Assembly (NCBI GenBank): GCA_021793315.1
Contig: JAJYSZ010000004.1
Coordinates: 1 to 64,000, forward strand
DNA from: Bacillota bacterium
GTDB lineage: Bacteria > Bacillota > Sulfobacillia > JAJZYS01 > JAJYTV01
DNA: 64,000 bases
Direction: 5' to 3'
Below the pieces are notes generated by a model. It saw only the letters and a program-made list of their open reading frames with translations. It did no database searches and was not told the origin of the DNA. Positions within the stretch are counted from its first letter, which is position 1. Each line of letters opens with the position of its first letter. This document shows, in pieces, positions 23,246-33,766 of the stretch. The translations under genes were made by a program, and so were the position numbers.

Positions 23246-23896
23246 ATGCGGATGCGCGCTGTTCTGATGGGCCCGCCCGGTGCGGGCAAGGGAACCCAGG
23301 CGCAGGTGCTCGCACAGGGCGCCGGTGTGCCGCAGGTCGCCACCGGCGACATCCTCCGCCGAGCGCGAGAGGAAGGCACCGCGCTCGGCCGCTCTGCTCA
23401 GTCCTACATGGACAAGGGCGAGCTCGTGCCGGACGAGGTGATGGTCGGCATCATCGAGGAGCGCCTGCGCCAACCGGACGCCAAGGCGGGATTCCTGCTG
23501 GACGGCTTCCCTCGCACGGTGCCGCAGGCCGAGGCCTTGGACCGTCTCCTCCTGCAGCTCGCCATGCCGCTTGAGGCGGTCCTGCTGCTGGAGGTTCCGG
23601 AGGACGCGATCGTGCGTCGTCTCTCCGGCCGGCGGACCTGCCCGAACTGCGGTCGCAGCTACCACGTCGAGAACGACCCGCCGCCTGCGGACGGACACTG
23701 CGGGACGTGCGGCTCCGAGCTCGTGACGCGCACGGACGACCGGCCGGAGACGGTGCTCTCTCGGCTGGAGGTGTACCGGCGCAGTACGGCGCCGCTCAAG
23801 ACCTACTACCAGGGGCGCGGCATCTTGCGCTCCGTTGAGGGCGTCGGAACAGTCGAGGAGGTGACAGCGCGCCTTAGGGCGTCGCTGCGCGATTGA
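23246..23896 (+). CDS. adk: adenylate kinase (Zn-lid type)
   Basis: GPPGAGKGTQAQ; lid CPNC...CGTC. Confidence 0.97.
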   Translation: MRMRAVLMGPPGAGKGTQAQVLAQGAGVPQVATGDILRRAREEGTALGRSAQSYMDKGELVPDEVMVGIIEERLRQPDAKAGFLLDGFPRTVPQAEALDRLLLQLAMPLEAVLLLEVPEDAIVRRLSGRRTCPNCGRSYHVENDPPPADGHCGTCGSELVTRTDDRPETVLSRLEVYRRSTAPLKTYYQGRGILRSVEGVGTVEEVTARLRASLRD

Positions 23897-24636
23897 TCAT
23901 CCTCAAGTCGGAGCAGGAGATCGAGAAGATGCGCAAGGCTGGTGCCTTGACCGCGCAGGCCCGCGACTACGTCGCCGGGCTCGTGCGACCGGGCATCACG
24001 ACGCGCGAACTCGATCACGCCGCACGCCGCTACATCGAGGAGCGCGGCGGCACCCCCTCCTTCCTCGGCTACCAGGGCTATCCCGCCAGCATCTGCGCTT
24101 CCGTGAACGGTGTCGTCGTGCACGGCATTCCGGGCAAGCAGACGCTGCGCGAGGGCGACATCATCTCGCTTGACCTCGGTGCCCTGCTCGGCGGCTACCA
24201 CGGCGACACGGCCATCACGGTGGCGGTCGGCAAGATCCCCGAGCGGACGCGGGAACTCCTCGAGGTCACGAAGCGGGCCCTCTTCGCCGGCATCGAGCAG
24301 GCGAGACCGGGCAGGCATCTTAGTGACATCTCGCACGCCGTGCAGGAAGTCGCCGAAGGCGCGGGCTTCTCCGTCGTCGTGGACTATGTCGGCCACGGCA
24401 TCGGGCGGGAGATGCACGAGGACCCCCAGGTGCCCAACCACGGCCCGGCAGGGCGCGGCGTCCTCTTGCGGCGCGGCATGGTCCTTGCCATCGAGCCGAT
24501 GATCAACCAGGGCGGCGCCGACGTCATGGTGCATGACGACGGCTGGACGGTCGAAACCACGGACGGGCTGCCGTCGGCCCACTTCGAGCACACGGTGGCC
24601 GTCGGCGACCCGCCTGAGCTCCTCACCGCGCCATGA
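23893..24636 (+). CDS. map: type I methionine aminopeptidase
   Basis: VNGVVVHGIPG, SLDLGALLGGYHGDTAIT, GHGIGREMHEDPQVPNHG. Confidence 0.97.
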   Translation: MIILKSEQEIEKMRKAGALTAQARDYVAGLVRPGITTRELDHAARRYIEERGGTPSFLGYQGYPASICASVNGVVVHGIPGKQTLREGDIISLDLGALLGGYHGDTAITVAVGKIPERTRELLEVTKRALFAGIEQARPGRHLSDISHAVQEVAEGAGFSVVVDYVGHGIGREMHEDPQVPNHGPAGRGVLLRRGMVLAIEPMINQGGADVMVHDDGWTVETTDGLPSAHFEHTVAVGDPPELLTAP

Positions 24637-24648
24637 GGCAAGTGGGCC

Positions 24649-24927
24649 ATGGAAATCGGTGACGTGGTGCTGAGCCTCCGGGGACGTGACCAGGGACGGC
24701 TGTTCCTGGTGGTCGGGCAAAGCCTGGACCGGGTGCTCGTGACCGACGGCGACCTGAGGCCAGTCACCAAACCCAAGGCGAAGAACCCGCGACACGTGGC
24801 GGCGGCCGGCCGGCTGAGGGAGGCCGAGCGCGAACGGCTGAGGCAAGGTCCGAAGCCGGGCGACGACGAGGTGCGCAGATGGCTCCAAGACCTGCAGGAA
24901 GGAGGCGATGCGGATGCCGAGGGATGA
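24649..24927 (+). CDS. KOW-domain protein (L14e-like), common between map and infA
   Basis: [23 protein letters not shown]. Confidence 0.75.
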   Translation: MEIGDVVLSLRGRDQGRLFLVVGQSLDRVLVTDGDLRPVTKPKAKNPRHVAAAGRLREAERERLRQGPKPGDDEVRRWLQDLQEGGDADAEG

Positions 24928-25132
24928 TGCCATCGAAGTGGAGGGCAAGGTGATCGAGCCCCTGCCGAACGCGATGTTCCGGGTGGAGCTCGAGAACGGA
25001 CACAAAGTTTTGGCGCACGTTTCCGGCAAGCTGCGCATGCACTTCATACGCATCCTGCCGGGGGACCGCGTGACCATCGAGTTGTCGCCCTATGATCTAA
25101 CCCGTGGCCGGATCACCTACCGGCTTAAGTAG
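24914..25132 (+). CDS. infA: translation initiation factor IF-1
   Basis: [36 protein letters not shown]. Confidence 0.97.
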   Translation: MPRDDAIEVEGKVIEPLPNAMFRVELENGHKVLAHVSGKLRMHFIRILPGDRVTIELSPYDLTRGRITYRLK

Positions 25133-25143
25133 GAGGGATCCCA

Positions 25144-25257
25144 GTGAAGGTGCGACCTTCCGTGAAAGTCATGTGCGAGAAGTGTAAGATCATTAGACGG
25201 CACGGCGTCGTGATGGTGATCTGCGAGAACCCGAAGCACAAGCAGAGGCAAGGCTAG
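25144..25257 (+). CDS. rpmJ: ribosomal protein L36
   Basis: GTG start, [37 protein letters not shown]; below the size cut-off of the ORF track. Confidence 0.96.
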   Translation: MKVRPSVKVMCEKCKIIRRHGVVMVICENPKHKQRQG

Positions 25258-25269
25258 GAGGGAGCACTC

Positions 25270-25641
25270 GTGGCGAGAATCGCTGGCGTAGACCTGCCGC
25301 GCGACAAGCGCGTCGAAGCCGCCCTGCCGTATATCTACGGCATCGGCTTGAGTCTTGGACGCCGCATCCTGAAGGAGACTGGCGTCAACCCCGACACGCG
25401 CGTGCGGGACCTCTCGGAAGATGAGGTCTCCCGCCTTCGTGACGTGATCGAGAAGCAGTACCGCGTCGAGGGCGAGTTGCAGCGCGCGGTGCAGCTGAAC
25501 ATCAAGCGACTGATCGAGATCGGCTCCTATCGGGGCATCCGGCACCGCAGGGGTCTGCCTGTGCGTGGCCAGCGCACCCAGACCAACGCGCGCACGCGCA
25601 AGGGACCGGCCCGCACCGTCGGCGTGCGGCGCAAGAAGTAA
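25270..25641 (+). CDS. rpsM: ribosomal protein S13
   Basis: [16 protein letters not shown]. Confidence 0.97.
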   Translation: MARIAGVDLPRDKRVEAALPYIYGIGLSLGRRILKETGVNPDTRVRDLSEDEVSRLRDVIEKQYRVEGELQRAVQLNIKRLIEIGSYRGIRHRRGLPVRGQRTQTNARTRKGPARTVGVRRKK

Positions 25642-25653
25642 GGAGGCAGGAAC

Positions 25654-26055
<402 letters not shown>

Positions 26056-26088
26056 CGAGCGTATAGAAAGGGAGGGATCGCAGCAAAG

Positions 26089-26721
26089 ATGGCCCGTAAC
26101 ACTGGCCCCACCTGCCGGCTCTGCCGGCGCGAGGGCATGAAGCTGTTCCTTAAGGGTGACCGCTGCTTCTCCGACAAGTGCCCCATCGTCAAGAAGCAGC
26201 GCAACCAGCCTCCCGGCCAGCACGGCCTGGGACGTCGCAAGGCTTCCGAGTATGGCCTGCAGTTGCGCGAGAAGCAGAAGGTGCGGCGCTTCTACAGCGT
26301 CATGGAGACGCAGTTCCGCCGCTACGTCGACCGCGCGCAGCGCAGCAAGCAGCCCACCGGCGACGTGATGCTGTCGCTCCTTGAGCGCAGACTCGACAAC
26401 GTCGTCTACCGCATGGGTTTCGCGCTCTCGCGCCCCCAGGCGCGTCAGCTGGTCCGGCACGGTCACTTCAGCGTCAACGGCCGCAAGGTCTCCATACCTT
26501 CGTTCATCGTCCGGCAGGGCGACGAGATCGAGGTGCGGCCCCGTTCGCGCGAGAAGGCCTCGATCAAGGAGATCGTCGAGCGCGGCCACGGCCGGCTGGT
26601 GCCGGAGTGGGTCGAGGTGCAGCGCGACCAGTACAAGGGACGCGTCATCCGCCTGCCTGAGCGGCAGGACGTGGATGTACCGGTGGAGGAGCACCTCATC
26701 GTCGAGCTCTACTCCCGCTAA
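26089..26721 (+). CDS. rpsD: ribosomal protein S4
   Basis: S4 domain [22 protein letters not shown]-terminal Cys residues TCRLCRRE...CFSDKC. Confidence 0.97.
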   Translation: MARNTGPTCRLCRREGMKLFLKGDRCFSDKCPIVKKQRNQPPGQHGLGRRKASEYGLQLREKQKVRRFYSVMETQFRRYVDRAQRSKQPTGDVMLSLLERRLDNVVYRMGFALSRPQARQLVRHGHFSVNGRKVSIPSFIVRQGDEIEVRPRSREKASIKEIVERGHGRLVPEWVEVQRDQYKGRVIRLPERQDVDVPVEEHLIVELYSR

Positions 26722-26738
26722 GCAGGGGAGGACAGTAC

Positions 26739-27686
26739 GTGAACGAGTTTCAGACGCCTCAGATCGAATGCCTCGAGCTGCAGGAAGCCATGGGTTACGG
26801 CCGCTTCGTCGTCGAGCCTCTGGAGCGCGGGTTCGGCATCACACTGGCGAACGGCCTCCGGCGCATCCTCCTCTCCTCGCTCACGGGCGCCGCGGTTACG
26901 TCGGTGCGCATCCAGAGTGTCCTGCATGAATTCACGACCGTCCCGGGCGTGCGCGAGGATGTCACGGACATCGTCCTCAACCTCAAGTCCCTGGCGCTCA
27001 AGATGCACGGCGAGGGACCCAAGAGCCTGCGCGTCGAGGTGCACCAGGAAGGGCCGCTGACGGCCGGTGAGGCCATCCAGGACCCCGAGATCGAGGTGCT
27101 GAACCCTGACCTCGTGCTCTGTACCCTCGACAAGGACGCGGAGCTCGTCATGGACCTGACGATCGAGAAGAATCGCGGCTACGTCTCCGCCGACCGCAAC
27201 AAGCGCCCCGACCAGCCGATCGGCGTCATCGCGATGGACGCCATGTTCTCGCCGATCCGACGCGTCAACTACACCATCGAAGACACGCGTGTCGGGCAGA
27301 TCACCGACTACGACAAGCTGACGCTCGAGATCTGGACGAACGGCGGCATCCGCCCCGATGAGGCGCTTGTAGAGTCCGCGAGGATCCTCGAGGACCACCT
27401 CTCGCTCTTCACCGGGCTGTCCGTCGACGCGCGCCGCCCCGCCACCACGCAGGACCAGCCGGGTGACAAGCGCGACCGCTTGCGCGAGATGCCGATTGAG
27501 GAACTCGAGCTCTCGGTGCGCTCGTTCAACTGCCTGAAGCGCGCCGGCATCAACACCGTCGCGGAGCTCGTCTCGCGTACCGACGAAGAGATGATGAAGG
27601 TCAGGAACCTCGGCAAGAAGTCACTTGAAGAGGTCAAGCAGAAGCTGGCGGACGCCGGGCTCAGCCTGGCCAAGTCCGAAGACTGA
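26739..27686 (+). CDS. rpoA: RNA polymerase alpha subunit
   Basis: FVVEPLERGFGITLANGLRRILLSSLTGAAVTSV. Confidence 0.98.
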   Translation: MNEFQTPQIECLELQEAMGYGRFVVEPLERGFGITLANGLRRILLSSLTGAAVTSVRIQSVLHEFTTVPGVREDVTDIVLNLKSLALKMHGEGPKSLRVEVHQEGPLTAGEAIQDPEIEVLNPDLVLCTLDKDAELVMDLTIEKNRGYVSADRNKRPDQPIGVIAMDAMFSPIRRVNYTIEDTRVGQITDYDKLTLEIWTNGGIRPDEALVESARILEDHLSLFTGLSVDARRPATTQDQPGDKRDRLREMPIEELELSVRSFNCLKRAGINTVAELVSRTDEEMMKVRNLGKKSLEEVKQKLADAGLSLAKSED

Positions 27687-27711
27687 GGAAAGCCCGAAGG
27701 GAGGGATACCC

Positions 27712-28050
27712 GTGCCCATGCGCAAGCTCGGCCGACGCTCGGACGTGCGCAAGATGCTGCTCAGGAACCAGGTCACGTCGTTTCTGCACGACGAGCGGTT
27801 CGTGACGACGGAGGCCAAGGCCAAGGAGGTCTCGGCCCTCGTGGAGCACCTCATCACCATGGCGCGCGAGGACACGGTGTCGAACCGTCGCGCCGCTGCC
27901 GCCTACATCCTCAACGAGGACGTCGTGCGCAAGCTGTTCACCAACATCGCACCCAAGTACAAGGAGCGTCAGGGCGGCTACACGCGCGTCGTGCGGATCG
28001 GTCCCCGCCGCGGCGATGCTGCTCCCATGGCGGTGCTCGAGCTCGTCTGA
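27712..28050 (+). CDS. rplQ: ribosomal protein L17
   Basis: GTG start, MRKLGRRSDVRKMLLRNQVTSF. Confidence 0.97.
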   Translation: MPMRKLGRRSDVRKMLLRNQVTSFLHDERFVTTEAKAKEVSALVEHLITMAREDTVSNRRAAAAYILNEDVVRKLFTNIAPKYKERQGGYTRVVRIGPRRGDAAPMAVLELV

Positions 28051-28760
28051 TGCTCGAGGCCGTGGCCGTCGCCCTGCGCCGCGGCGCGTTTCGCCTGGAG
28101 GTACCCCGCTTCCGTGCGGCTCCGGGCGAGATGGTCGCGGTCGCAGGCCGGAACGGCTCCGGCAAGTCGACGTTCCTCCTGGCCTTGGCCGGGATTCTGC
28201 CCCCCGAGGCTGGCGAGGTCCGGCTCGCCGGGGAACCCTGTCTGCCGCCCCAGGTTGCCTATCTGCCGGCGCGCGCCGAGGATGTCGTCCTCGGGGCGCG
28301 TCGCGTACTTGAGGTGGCCCTGACGCTCGGCCTGCAGGGTCGCTCCGATGGAGATCCCGCGGCAGTGCTGCGGGAGATCGAACTGCTGCTCGACCTGCCG
28401 CGCGAGGACCTCGAGGATGCCGCGGAGCCGACCTACCGTGCCCTTTGCGGCCTGCTCGCGACCGGCGCAGCCTGCCTTCTGTTGGACGAGCCGACAGCCA
28501 GGGTGGCGCCGCGCGCCCAGGCTGTGCTGCGCAGGGCGCTCGGACGCCTGCGTGACGCGGGCCGGATCGTCGTCGTCGCAAGCCATGACCCTGAGCTTGT
28601 GCGACGCGCCGACCGCGCCTACCGGGTCGAGGAGGGCACGGTCGCCGAAGACAGCCTGGCCGCGCTCGTGCGCGACCGCGTGCTGCGCGGACCATCCCTC
28701 TGGACGGAGTTCGGCGGGCCTTCGGCGGGCGACGTGCTGCGGGAGATCTGGACGCCGTGA
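28050..28760 (+). CDS. ECF transporter ATPase with degenerate signature motif
   Basis: Walker A GRNGSGKST, Walker B LLLDEPTA, His switch ASHD; LSGGQ position is divergent; upstream of a second ATPase and an EcfT-like gene. Confidence 0.8.
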   Translation: MLEAVAVALRRGAFRLEVPRFRAAPGEMVAVAGRNGSGKSTFLLALAGILPPEAGEVRLAGEPCLPPQVAYLPARAEDVVLGARRVLEVALTLGLQGRSDGDPAAVLREIELLLDLPREDLEDAAEPTYRALCGLLATGAACLLLDEPTARVAPRAQAVLRRALGRLRDAGRIVVVASHDPELVRRADRAYRVEEGTVAEDSLAALVRDRVLRGPSLWTEFGGPSAGDVLREIWTP

Positions 28761-29458
28761 TCGAATTCAAGAAGTTCTCGCTCGGGGCGTCCGGGCCGTA
28801 CAGCCTCATGCTGGCGAAAGGCGCCATTCTGGGCCTCGTGGCCTGGCAGGGCTTGGACGCCACGCATCTTCTCGAGGCTATGGCCGGCGTGCGCCGTCAC
28901 AAGGGTGAGATCCTTGTGGCTGGACGGCCGCGCAGACCGGCGGATGTCGCCTACGCGCCCGAGGAGGTCGAGCAGATCCTGTTCGGGCGCACGGCGGCTG
29001 AGGCGATCGGCCCTCTGGGAGAGGCGTTCACGGGGCGGCTCGGTGCCCAGCATCTGCTCGCGCGGCCGCCGCAGGAACTCTCGAGCGGCGAGCGCAGGCG
29101 GCTCGCGCTGGCCGCGGTCTTCGGCAGCGGGCGGCCGCTGCTGCTCATGGACAGGCCCACGGCGGGCCTCGATCCCGAGGGTCAGGAGCTGTTCTGGCAG
29201 GCGGCCCTCGCCTATCCGGGAGTGCTGCAGATGACGCTCTCATCCCAGGCGGAGGCGACGTTTTGCACGGCTCTCCTACCGGTTCCGGGCCAGGGCGATG
29301 CGTGGCCGGGCGGCGCCATCCCCGCGGAGCGCCAGCGGCTGGTGCGCTGGCCACCGGACGAGGCGTCGGACCTTGCCTGGACCTTGGGAACCCCGGATGA
29401 CACAAGCGACATCAGGCGGGAGGTGGAGCGTTGGCGCGCAAGGCGGAAGCGCAGGTGA
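28757..29458 (+). CDS. ECF transporter ATPase with degenerate Walker A
   Basis: Signature ELSSGERRRLALAAVF and D-loop PTAGLDPEG intact; Walker A replaced by AWQGLDAT, Walker B LLLMDR. Confidence 0.8.
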   Translation: MIEFKKFSLGASGPYSLMLAKGAILGLVAWQGLDATHLLEAMAGVRRHKGEILVAGRPRRPADVAYAPEEVEQILFGRTAAEAIGPLGEAFTGRLGAQHLLARPPQELSSGERRRLALAAVFGSGRPLLLMDRPTAGLDPEGQELFWQAALAYPGVLQMTLSSQAEATFCTALLPVPGQGDAWPGGAIPAERQRLVRWPPDEASDLAWTLGTPDDTSDIRREVERWRARRKRR

Positions 29459-30099
29459 TCGTGCTGGTGGCCTGGGTGCTCGTCACCTGGACCGACCAGG
29501 CGATCTGGCCCTCCGTACTGGCCCTTGCCCTGGCGCTGGGCTACCTCGTATGGCGGGAGGGACTGAGCCGGGTGCCTTGGCGGAGCATGCTCGCGCTCGG
29601 CCTGCTCGCCGTGCTGGCCCACCTCTTTGCGCCCGGCGGCCTGCCGCTGCGCCTGCACGAGGGCCTGTCCACCGCCTTGCGGCTCTGGGCTGTGCTCTGC
29701 GAGGGGCAGGTCGTGCTGGGCATCGTCGGCCCGATCGGCCTTGCCGGAAGTCTCGGCCGGCTCGGACGGTTCCTTCGACCCTTCGGCGTCGGCGCCCGCG
29801 ACCTCGAGGTGATGGCGTTCGTGACATTGCGCATGATCCCGGAGACGGCGCGCAGCGCGCGCAGCATCTGGCTCGCGCGCAGGTTCCTTGCGGGACGCTC
29901 GGGCCTGCGGCAGTGGACGGCACTCGCCGGTGCCTGGGTCGCGCAGAGCATGCGCACGGCGGGCGCCCTGGGTGAGGCGCTCGTCCTGCGCGGATTCGGC
30001 CCGGAGCGCAGGCCACCGCGCATCGACTGGCGGGGGCTCGCGCTCGGCTGGCTGCCGCTTCTGACCGCAGCCTTCGCCTTGCCCTGGTGGCCAAGATGA
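29455..30099 (+). CDS. ecfT: ECF transporter transmembrane subunit EcfT
   Basis: Multi-TM, MAFVTLRMIPETARSARSIWLARR; gene order. Confidence 0.8.
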   Translation: MIVLVAWVLVTWTDQAIWPSVLALALALGYLVWREGLSRVPWRSMLALGLLAVLAHLFAPGGLPLRLHEGLSTALRLWAVLCEGQVVLGIVGPIGLAGSLGRLGRFLRPFGVGARDLEVMAFVTLRMIPETARSARSIWLARRFLAGRSGLRQWTALAGAWVAQSMRTAGALGEALVLRGFGPERRPPRIDWRGLALGWLPLLTAAFALPWWPR

Positions 30100-30857
30100 G
30101 GTTCGTCGTCGCCTACGAAGGCACGCGATACTGCGGCTGGCAGCTGCAGGCCAGTGAGCCCACGGTGCAGCTCGTGATGGAGACGGCGGTATCCGCGATC
30201 GAAGGGCAGCCCGTGCGGGTGCTCGGCGCCTCGCGCACCGATCAGGGCGTCCATGCCCTGGGCCAGGTGGCGTGGGCCCGCACCGAGCGCGACCTTGCTC
30301 CTGCGCGCTACCGCGCGGCCATGAACCACTTCCTACCCGAAGACGTGCGCGTCCGCTTGTGCGATCTGCCCGGCGAGGAGTTCCGGCCGCTTCATGGGGT
30401 TATCGAGAAGACCTACGCCTACCGCCTCGACCTTGGGGAGGTGGCTGATCCGCGCCTGCGCCGCATCGCCCTCCACCGGCCGGGCCCGCTCGATGCCATG
30501 GCCATGCGGGCGGCGCTTGAGCCGCTCCTGGGCCGTCACGACTTCTTCGCCTATGGCGGGGCCGGCAGCCAACGCCGCAGCACGGTGCGCACCCTCAGGG
30601 CGGCGCAGGTCCTGGAGACGGACGGAGGGCTCGAGGTGCGCCTCACGGCGGACGGCTTCCTCTACCACATGGCCCGCCATGTCGTCGGGGCGCTGCTGCT
30701 TGTCGGTCAGGGGCGTGCGGAGGCCGGGAGCCTTGGCCGGATGATGGACGCGGGACCGCCACCGCAGGGCATGCCCCTGGCACCCGCGCATGGCCTCAGT
30801 CTGCTCGGCATTGCCTATGGCCCGCCGAACCCGCTTGACAGCCGCTACGTCGGATGA
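30096..30857 (+). CDS. truA: tRNA pseudouridine(38-40) synthase
   Basis: [39 protein letters not shown]. Confidence 0.95.
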   Translation: MRFVVAYEGTRYCGWQLQASEPTVQLVMETAVSAIEGQPVRVLGASRTDQGVHALGQVAWARTERDLAPARYRAAMNHFLPEDVRVRLCDLPGEEFRPLHGVIEKTYAYRLDLGEVADPRLRRIALHRPGPLDAMAMRAALEPLLGRHDFFAYGGAGSQRRSTVRTLRAAQVLETDGGLEVRLTADGFLYHMARHVVGALLLVGQGRAEAGSLGRMMDAGPPPQGMPLAPAHGLSLLGIAYGPPNPLDSRYVG

Positions 30858-30864
30858 CTACCAT
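30835..30864 (+). promoter_or_regulatory. putative sigma-A promoter for rplM-rpsI inside the truA 3' end
   Basis: TTGACA (30835-30840), 18 nt spacer, TACCAT. Confidence 0.4.
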
Positions 30865-30930
30865 TGCATTATGCGCCATCCTGGGGATGGTACGTTTCGG
30901 GGAGGCTTGCCCGCTTTGCAGCGCACGCTA

Positions 30931-31362
30931 ATGACGAGGCGCGAGGATGTTGTCCCGCGCTGGCACATCGTGGATGCGGATGGAATGGTTCTGGGCCGTC
31001 TGGCGACGGAGGTGGCCGCGGTGCTTCGCGGCAAGCACCTGCCGACCTACACGCCGTCGATCGACAACGGCGACTACGTGATCGTGATCAACGCCGAGAA
31101 GGTGCGGGTCACAGGCAACAAGTTCGAGGACAAGATCTACTACCACCACACCGGTTATCCCGGCGGGATCCGTGAGACGAGCCTGCGCCACATGCAGGAA
31201 CGTTTCCCCGAGCGCGTGATCGAGAAGGCGGTGCGCGGCATGTTGCCCAAGAACCGCCTCGGCCGCGATCTCTTCCGCAAGCTCAAGGTGTACAGCGGGC
31301 CGGCGCACCCGCATGAGGCGCAGCAGCCCACCGAGCTCAAGCTGGGAGGTACGAAGTCCTAA
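30931..31362 (+). CDS. rplM: ribosomal protein L13
   Basis: [33 protein letters not shown]. Confidence 0.97.
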   Translation: MTRREDVVPRWHIVDADGMVLGRLATEVAAVLRGKHLPTYTPSIDNGDYVIVINAEKVRVTGNKFEDKIYYHHTGYPGGIRETSLRHMQERFPERVIEKAVRGMLPKNRLGRDLFRKLKVYSGPAHPHEAQQPTELKLGGTKS

Positions 31363-31751
31363 TGGCGTTACAGCTTTACGGCACAGGCCGACGCAAGAGC
31401 GCGACAGCGCGTGTGCGCCTCGTTGCGGGCAACGGCAAATTCATCGTCAACGGCCGTCCGGTGGAGGAGTACTTCCCGATCAGCACGCTGCAGATGCTCG
31501 TCATGGCGCCGTTGCGCACCGTTTCGGCCGAAGGCCGGTACGACGTGATCTGCCGGGTCGAGGGCGGCGGCGTGGCTGGTCAGGCCGGCGCCGTGCGACA
31601 CGGCATCGCGCGGGCTCTCTTGACCGTGGACCCGGAGTACAGGGTGCCGCTGAAGCGCCTGGGCTTCCTTCGCCGCGATCCGCGCATGAAGGAGCGCAAG
31701 AAGTACGGTCTCAAGGCTGCGCGCAAGCGGCCGCAGTTCTCGAAGCGCTAA
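31362..31751 (+). CDS. rpsI: ribosomal protein S9
   Basis: [15 protein letters not shown]...[26 protein letters not shown]. Confidence 0.98.
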   Translation: MALQLYGTGRRKSATARVRLVAGNGKFIVNGRPVEEYFPISTLQMLVMAPLRTVSAEGRYDVICRVEGGGVAGQAGAVRHGIARALLTVDPEYRVPLKRLGFLRRDPRMKERKKYGLKAARKRPQFSKR

Positions 31752-31756
31752 AATGG

Positions 31757-31782
31757 GGCCCCGCCGCAGGCGGGGCCTTCTT
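31757..31782 (+). terminator. rho-independent terminator
   Basis: ggccccgcc-gca-ggcggggcc then ttctt. Confidence 0.85.
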
Positions 31783-31799
31783 GTTGGGGGAAGGCAAAC

Positions 31800-32645
31800 G
31801 TGGATGCGATCGATCTCGTCGTCTTTGACGTCGACGGCGTGCTGGTCGACGTGCGTGCGTCTTACAACGAGGCCGCGCGGCAAACCGTCGAGCAGTTTCT
31901 CGGACCGCGCGCCGGTGGCTGGCTGACGGACGGCGAGATGGCGGCCTTGCGCGTTGCGGGCGGTTTCAACGACGAGTGGGATGTCGCGGCGGCGGCGATC
32001 TGGGCGCAGATCGGCGGCCGGCGGGATCTCGCTGCGCTGGCGCGTGCGGCGAAGGCGCTGGGCGGCGGCCTTGACGGCGCGGTCCGTGCGGCGGGTCTTG
32101 GGCAGGAGCCGGCGCGCGAGCAGGTGCTCTCGGTGTTTTGCGAGATCTACGCCGGCACCGCCAGGGTTGGTGAGATGTATGGGCGGTCGCCCGTTCTGGA
32201 CGTGGCGCGGGATGGCCTCTGGCAGAAGGAGCGACGCCTCGTGGAGGCGGCGGAACTTCTCCTGCTGCGGGCGTCGAAGGCGATCTACACGGGACGCACC
32301 CTGGGGGAATTGCGTGCGGCCATGGAGCGCTTCGGCTTCGGCATCCACTTTCCGGAGAACTTCTGCCTGACAGGCGACGGGCCGTACCGCAAGCCGGACG
32401 GCCGAGGACTCAAGTATCTCGCGGAGGCCGCGCGGGCCACTCACGTGCTGATGGTCGGCGACAACGTCGACGACTTCCTGACCGTCGAGAGCGCGCGCCA
32501 GCGCGACAGCGCGCGCAGCTACGACTTCTGCGGCATCGTGGGCGGCGCCTTGGGCGACATGGCTTCCGACGTCTTTGCCGAGCTTGGTGTCGAGGCGATC
32601 GCGCCGTCGACGTCGGAACTGCTCAGATGGCTGCGCGACGCCTGA
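31800..32645 (+). CDS. HAD-superfamily hydrolase
   Basis: VVFDVDGVLVD; YTGRT; MVGDNVDD. Confidence 0.8.
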   Translation: MDAIDLVVFDVDGVLVDVRASYNEAARQTVEQFLGPRAGGWLTDGEMAALRVAGGFNDEWDVAAAAIWAQIGGRRDLAALARAAKALGGGLDGAVRAAGLGQEPAREQVLSVFCEIYAGTARVGEMYGRSPVLDVARDGLWQKERRLVEAAELLLLRASKAIYTGRTLGELRAAMERFGFGIHFPENFCLTGDGPYRKPDGRGLKYLAEAARATHVLMVGDNVDDFLTVESARQRDSARSYDFCGIVGGALGDMASDVFAELGVEAIAPSTSELLRWLRDA

Positions 32646-33766
32646 AGCGGGAGAACCTGCCCGGCCGGCTGCCCGAGCCGGTGAGGTCCGCGTGGCAGGT
32701 TCTCGCGCGCGAAGGTGAGACCTACCTCGTGGGCGGCGCCTTGCGCGACCTCCTGCTCGGACGCACGCCCCACGACTACGATCTCGCCACGTCCCTGCTG
32801 CCCGAACGGGCGAGGGAGATGCTCGGCTGGCCGGCGCGGGCCCTCGACGCGTTCGGGGTGCTCCACGGGCCCGAGGCCGCCCTCGAGGTGGTGTCGCTGC
32901 GCAGCGAGGGCGGCTACCGGGACCGTCGCCACCCCGATGTGGTGCGCTTCGGCGCAAGCCTCGAGGAGGACCTCGGCCGTCGCGACTTCACGGCGAATGC
33001 GCTCGCGCTCGATGCCTCTGGGCGCCTGCACGACCCGTCTGGCGGCCTCGGCGACCTCCGCCGCGGTCTCCTGCGTACTGTGGGCCCGGCAGCCGAGCGG
33101 CTGCAGGAAGACCTCTTGCGCATCCTGCGTGCCTATCGCCTGGCCGCAGAACTCGGCTGGCGGCTGGAGCCCCAGCTCAGGCAGGCGGCACGGCAGCTTG
33201 CGCCGAGCCTGACGGACGTGTCGCCCGAACGGGTAGGCGAGGAGCTTTGGCGCCTCCTCCAGGCAGCGGGCGGCTATCAGCCGCTGCGCTGGGCGGCCGA
33301 GGACGGCGTGCTCGGCGTGGTGCTGCCGTCCCTGCGCCCGACCCGGCCCATCGCGGGGCCTGTGCCGCGGCTTGTGGGCTGGACGCGAGACGATTCTCGC
33401 CAGGCCGCTCTCCGCTGGCGCGCGTTTGCCTGGCCGCGCGACGCGAGGCGCCTCGCAGAGGCGACGCTCGAGCTCCGCGCGACGGTCTCGGGCACGGCGG
33501 ACCGCCGTGTCTGGCGCGAGGCGCTCGCGCGGGCGGGTGCCGAGGCCGCGGATGTCCTGGTGCTCGCCGGTGGCAGCCGGCGCATCGCCGCATTTGCCGG
33601 CCTCTACGGCCGCGAAGGTGTGCTGGATCGTCAGAGGCTCCCCCTCCGCGGTGCGGCGCTCGCGGCGACCGAGGGCCTGCGGGGTGCGGAGATCGGGGCC
33701 CGCGAGGCGGAACTGCTGCGAGAGGTGTGGCGCAACCCGGCTCGCCTGCGCCCGGTCAGCCGCTAG
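32627..33766 (+). CDS. CCA tRNA nucleotidyltransferase / poly(A) polymerase family
   Basis: TYLVGGALRDLLLGRTPHDYDLAT; RRDFTANALALD. Confidence 0.9.
   Translation: MAARRLKRENLPGRLPEPVRSAWQVLAREGETYLVGGALRDLLLGRTPHDYDLATSLLPERAREMLGWPARALDAFGVLHGPEAALEVVSLRSEGGYRDRRHPDVVRFGASLEEDLGRRDFTANALALDASGRLHDPSGGLGDLRRGLLRTVGPAAERLQEDLLRILRAYRLAAELGWRLEPQLRQAARQLAPSLTDVSPERVGEELWRLLQAAGGYQPLRWAAEDGVLGVVLPSLRPTRPIAGPVPRLVGWTRDDSRQAALRWRAFAWPRDARRLAEATLELRATVSGTADRRVWREALARAGAEAADVLVLAGGSRRIAAFAGLYGREGVLDRQRLPLRGAALAATEGLRGAEIGAREAELLREVWRNPARLRPVSR

Noticed and set aside
22397-23698. 433-aa ORF antisense to secY/adk
   Set aside because: Low-complexity reverse-frame artefact.
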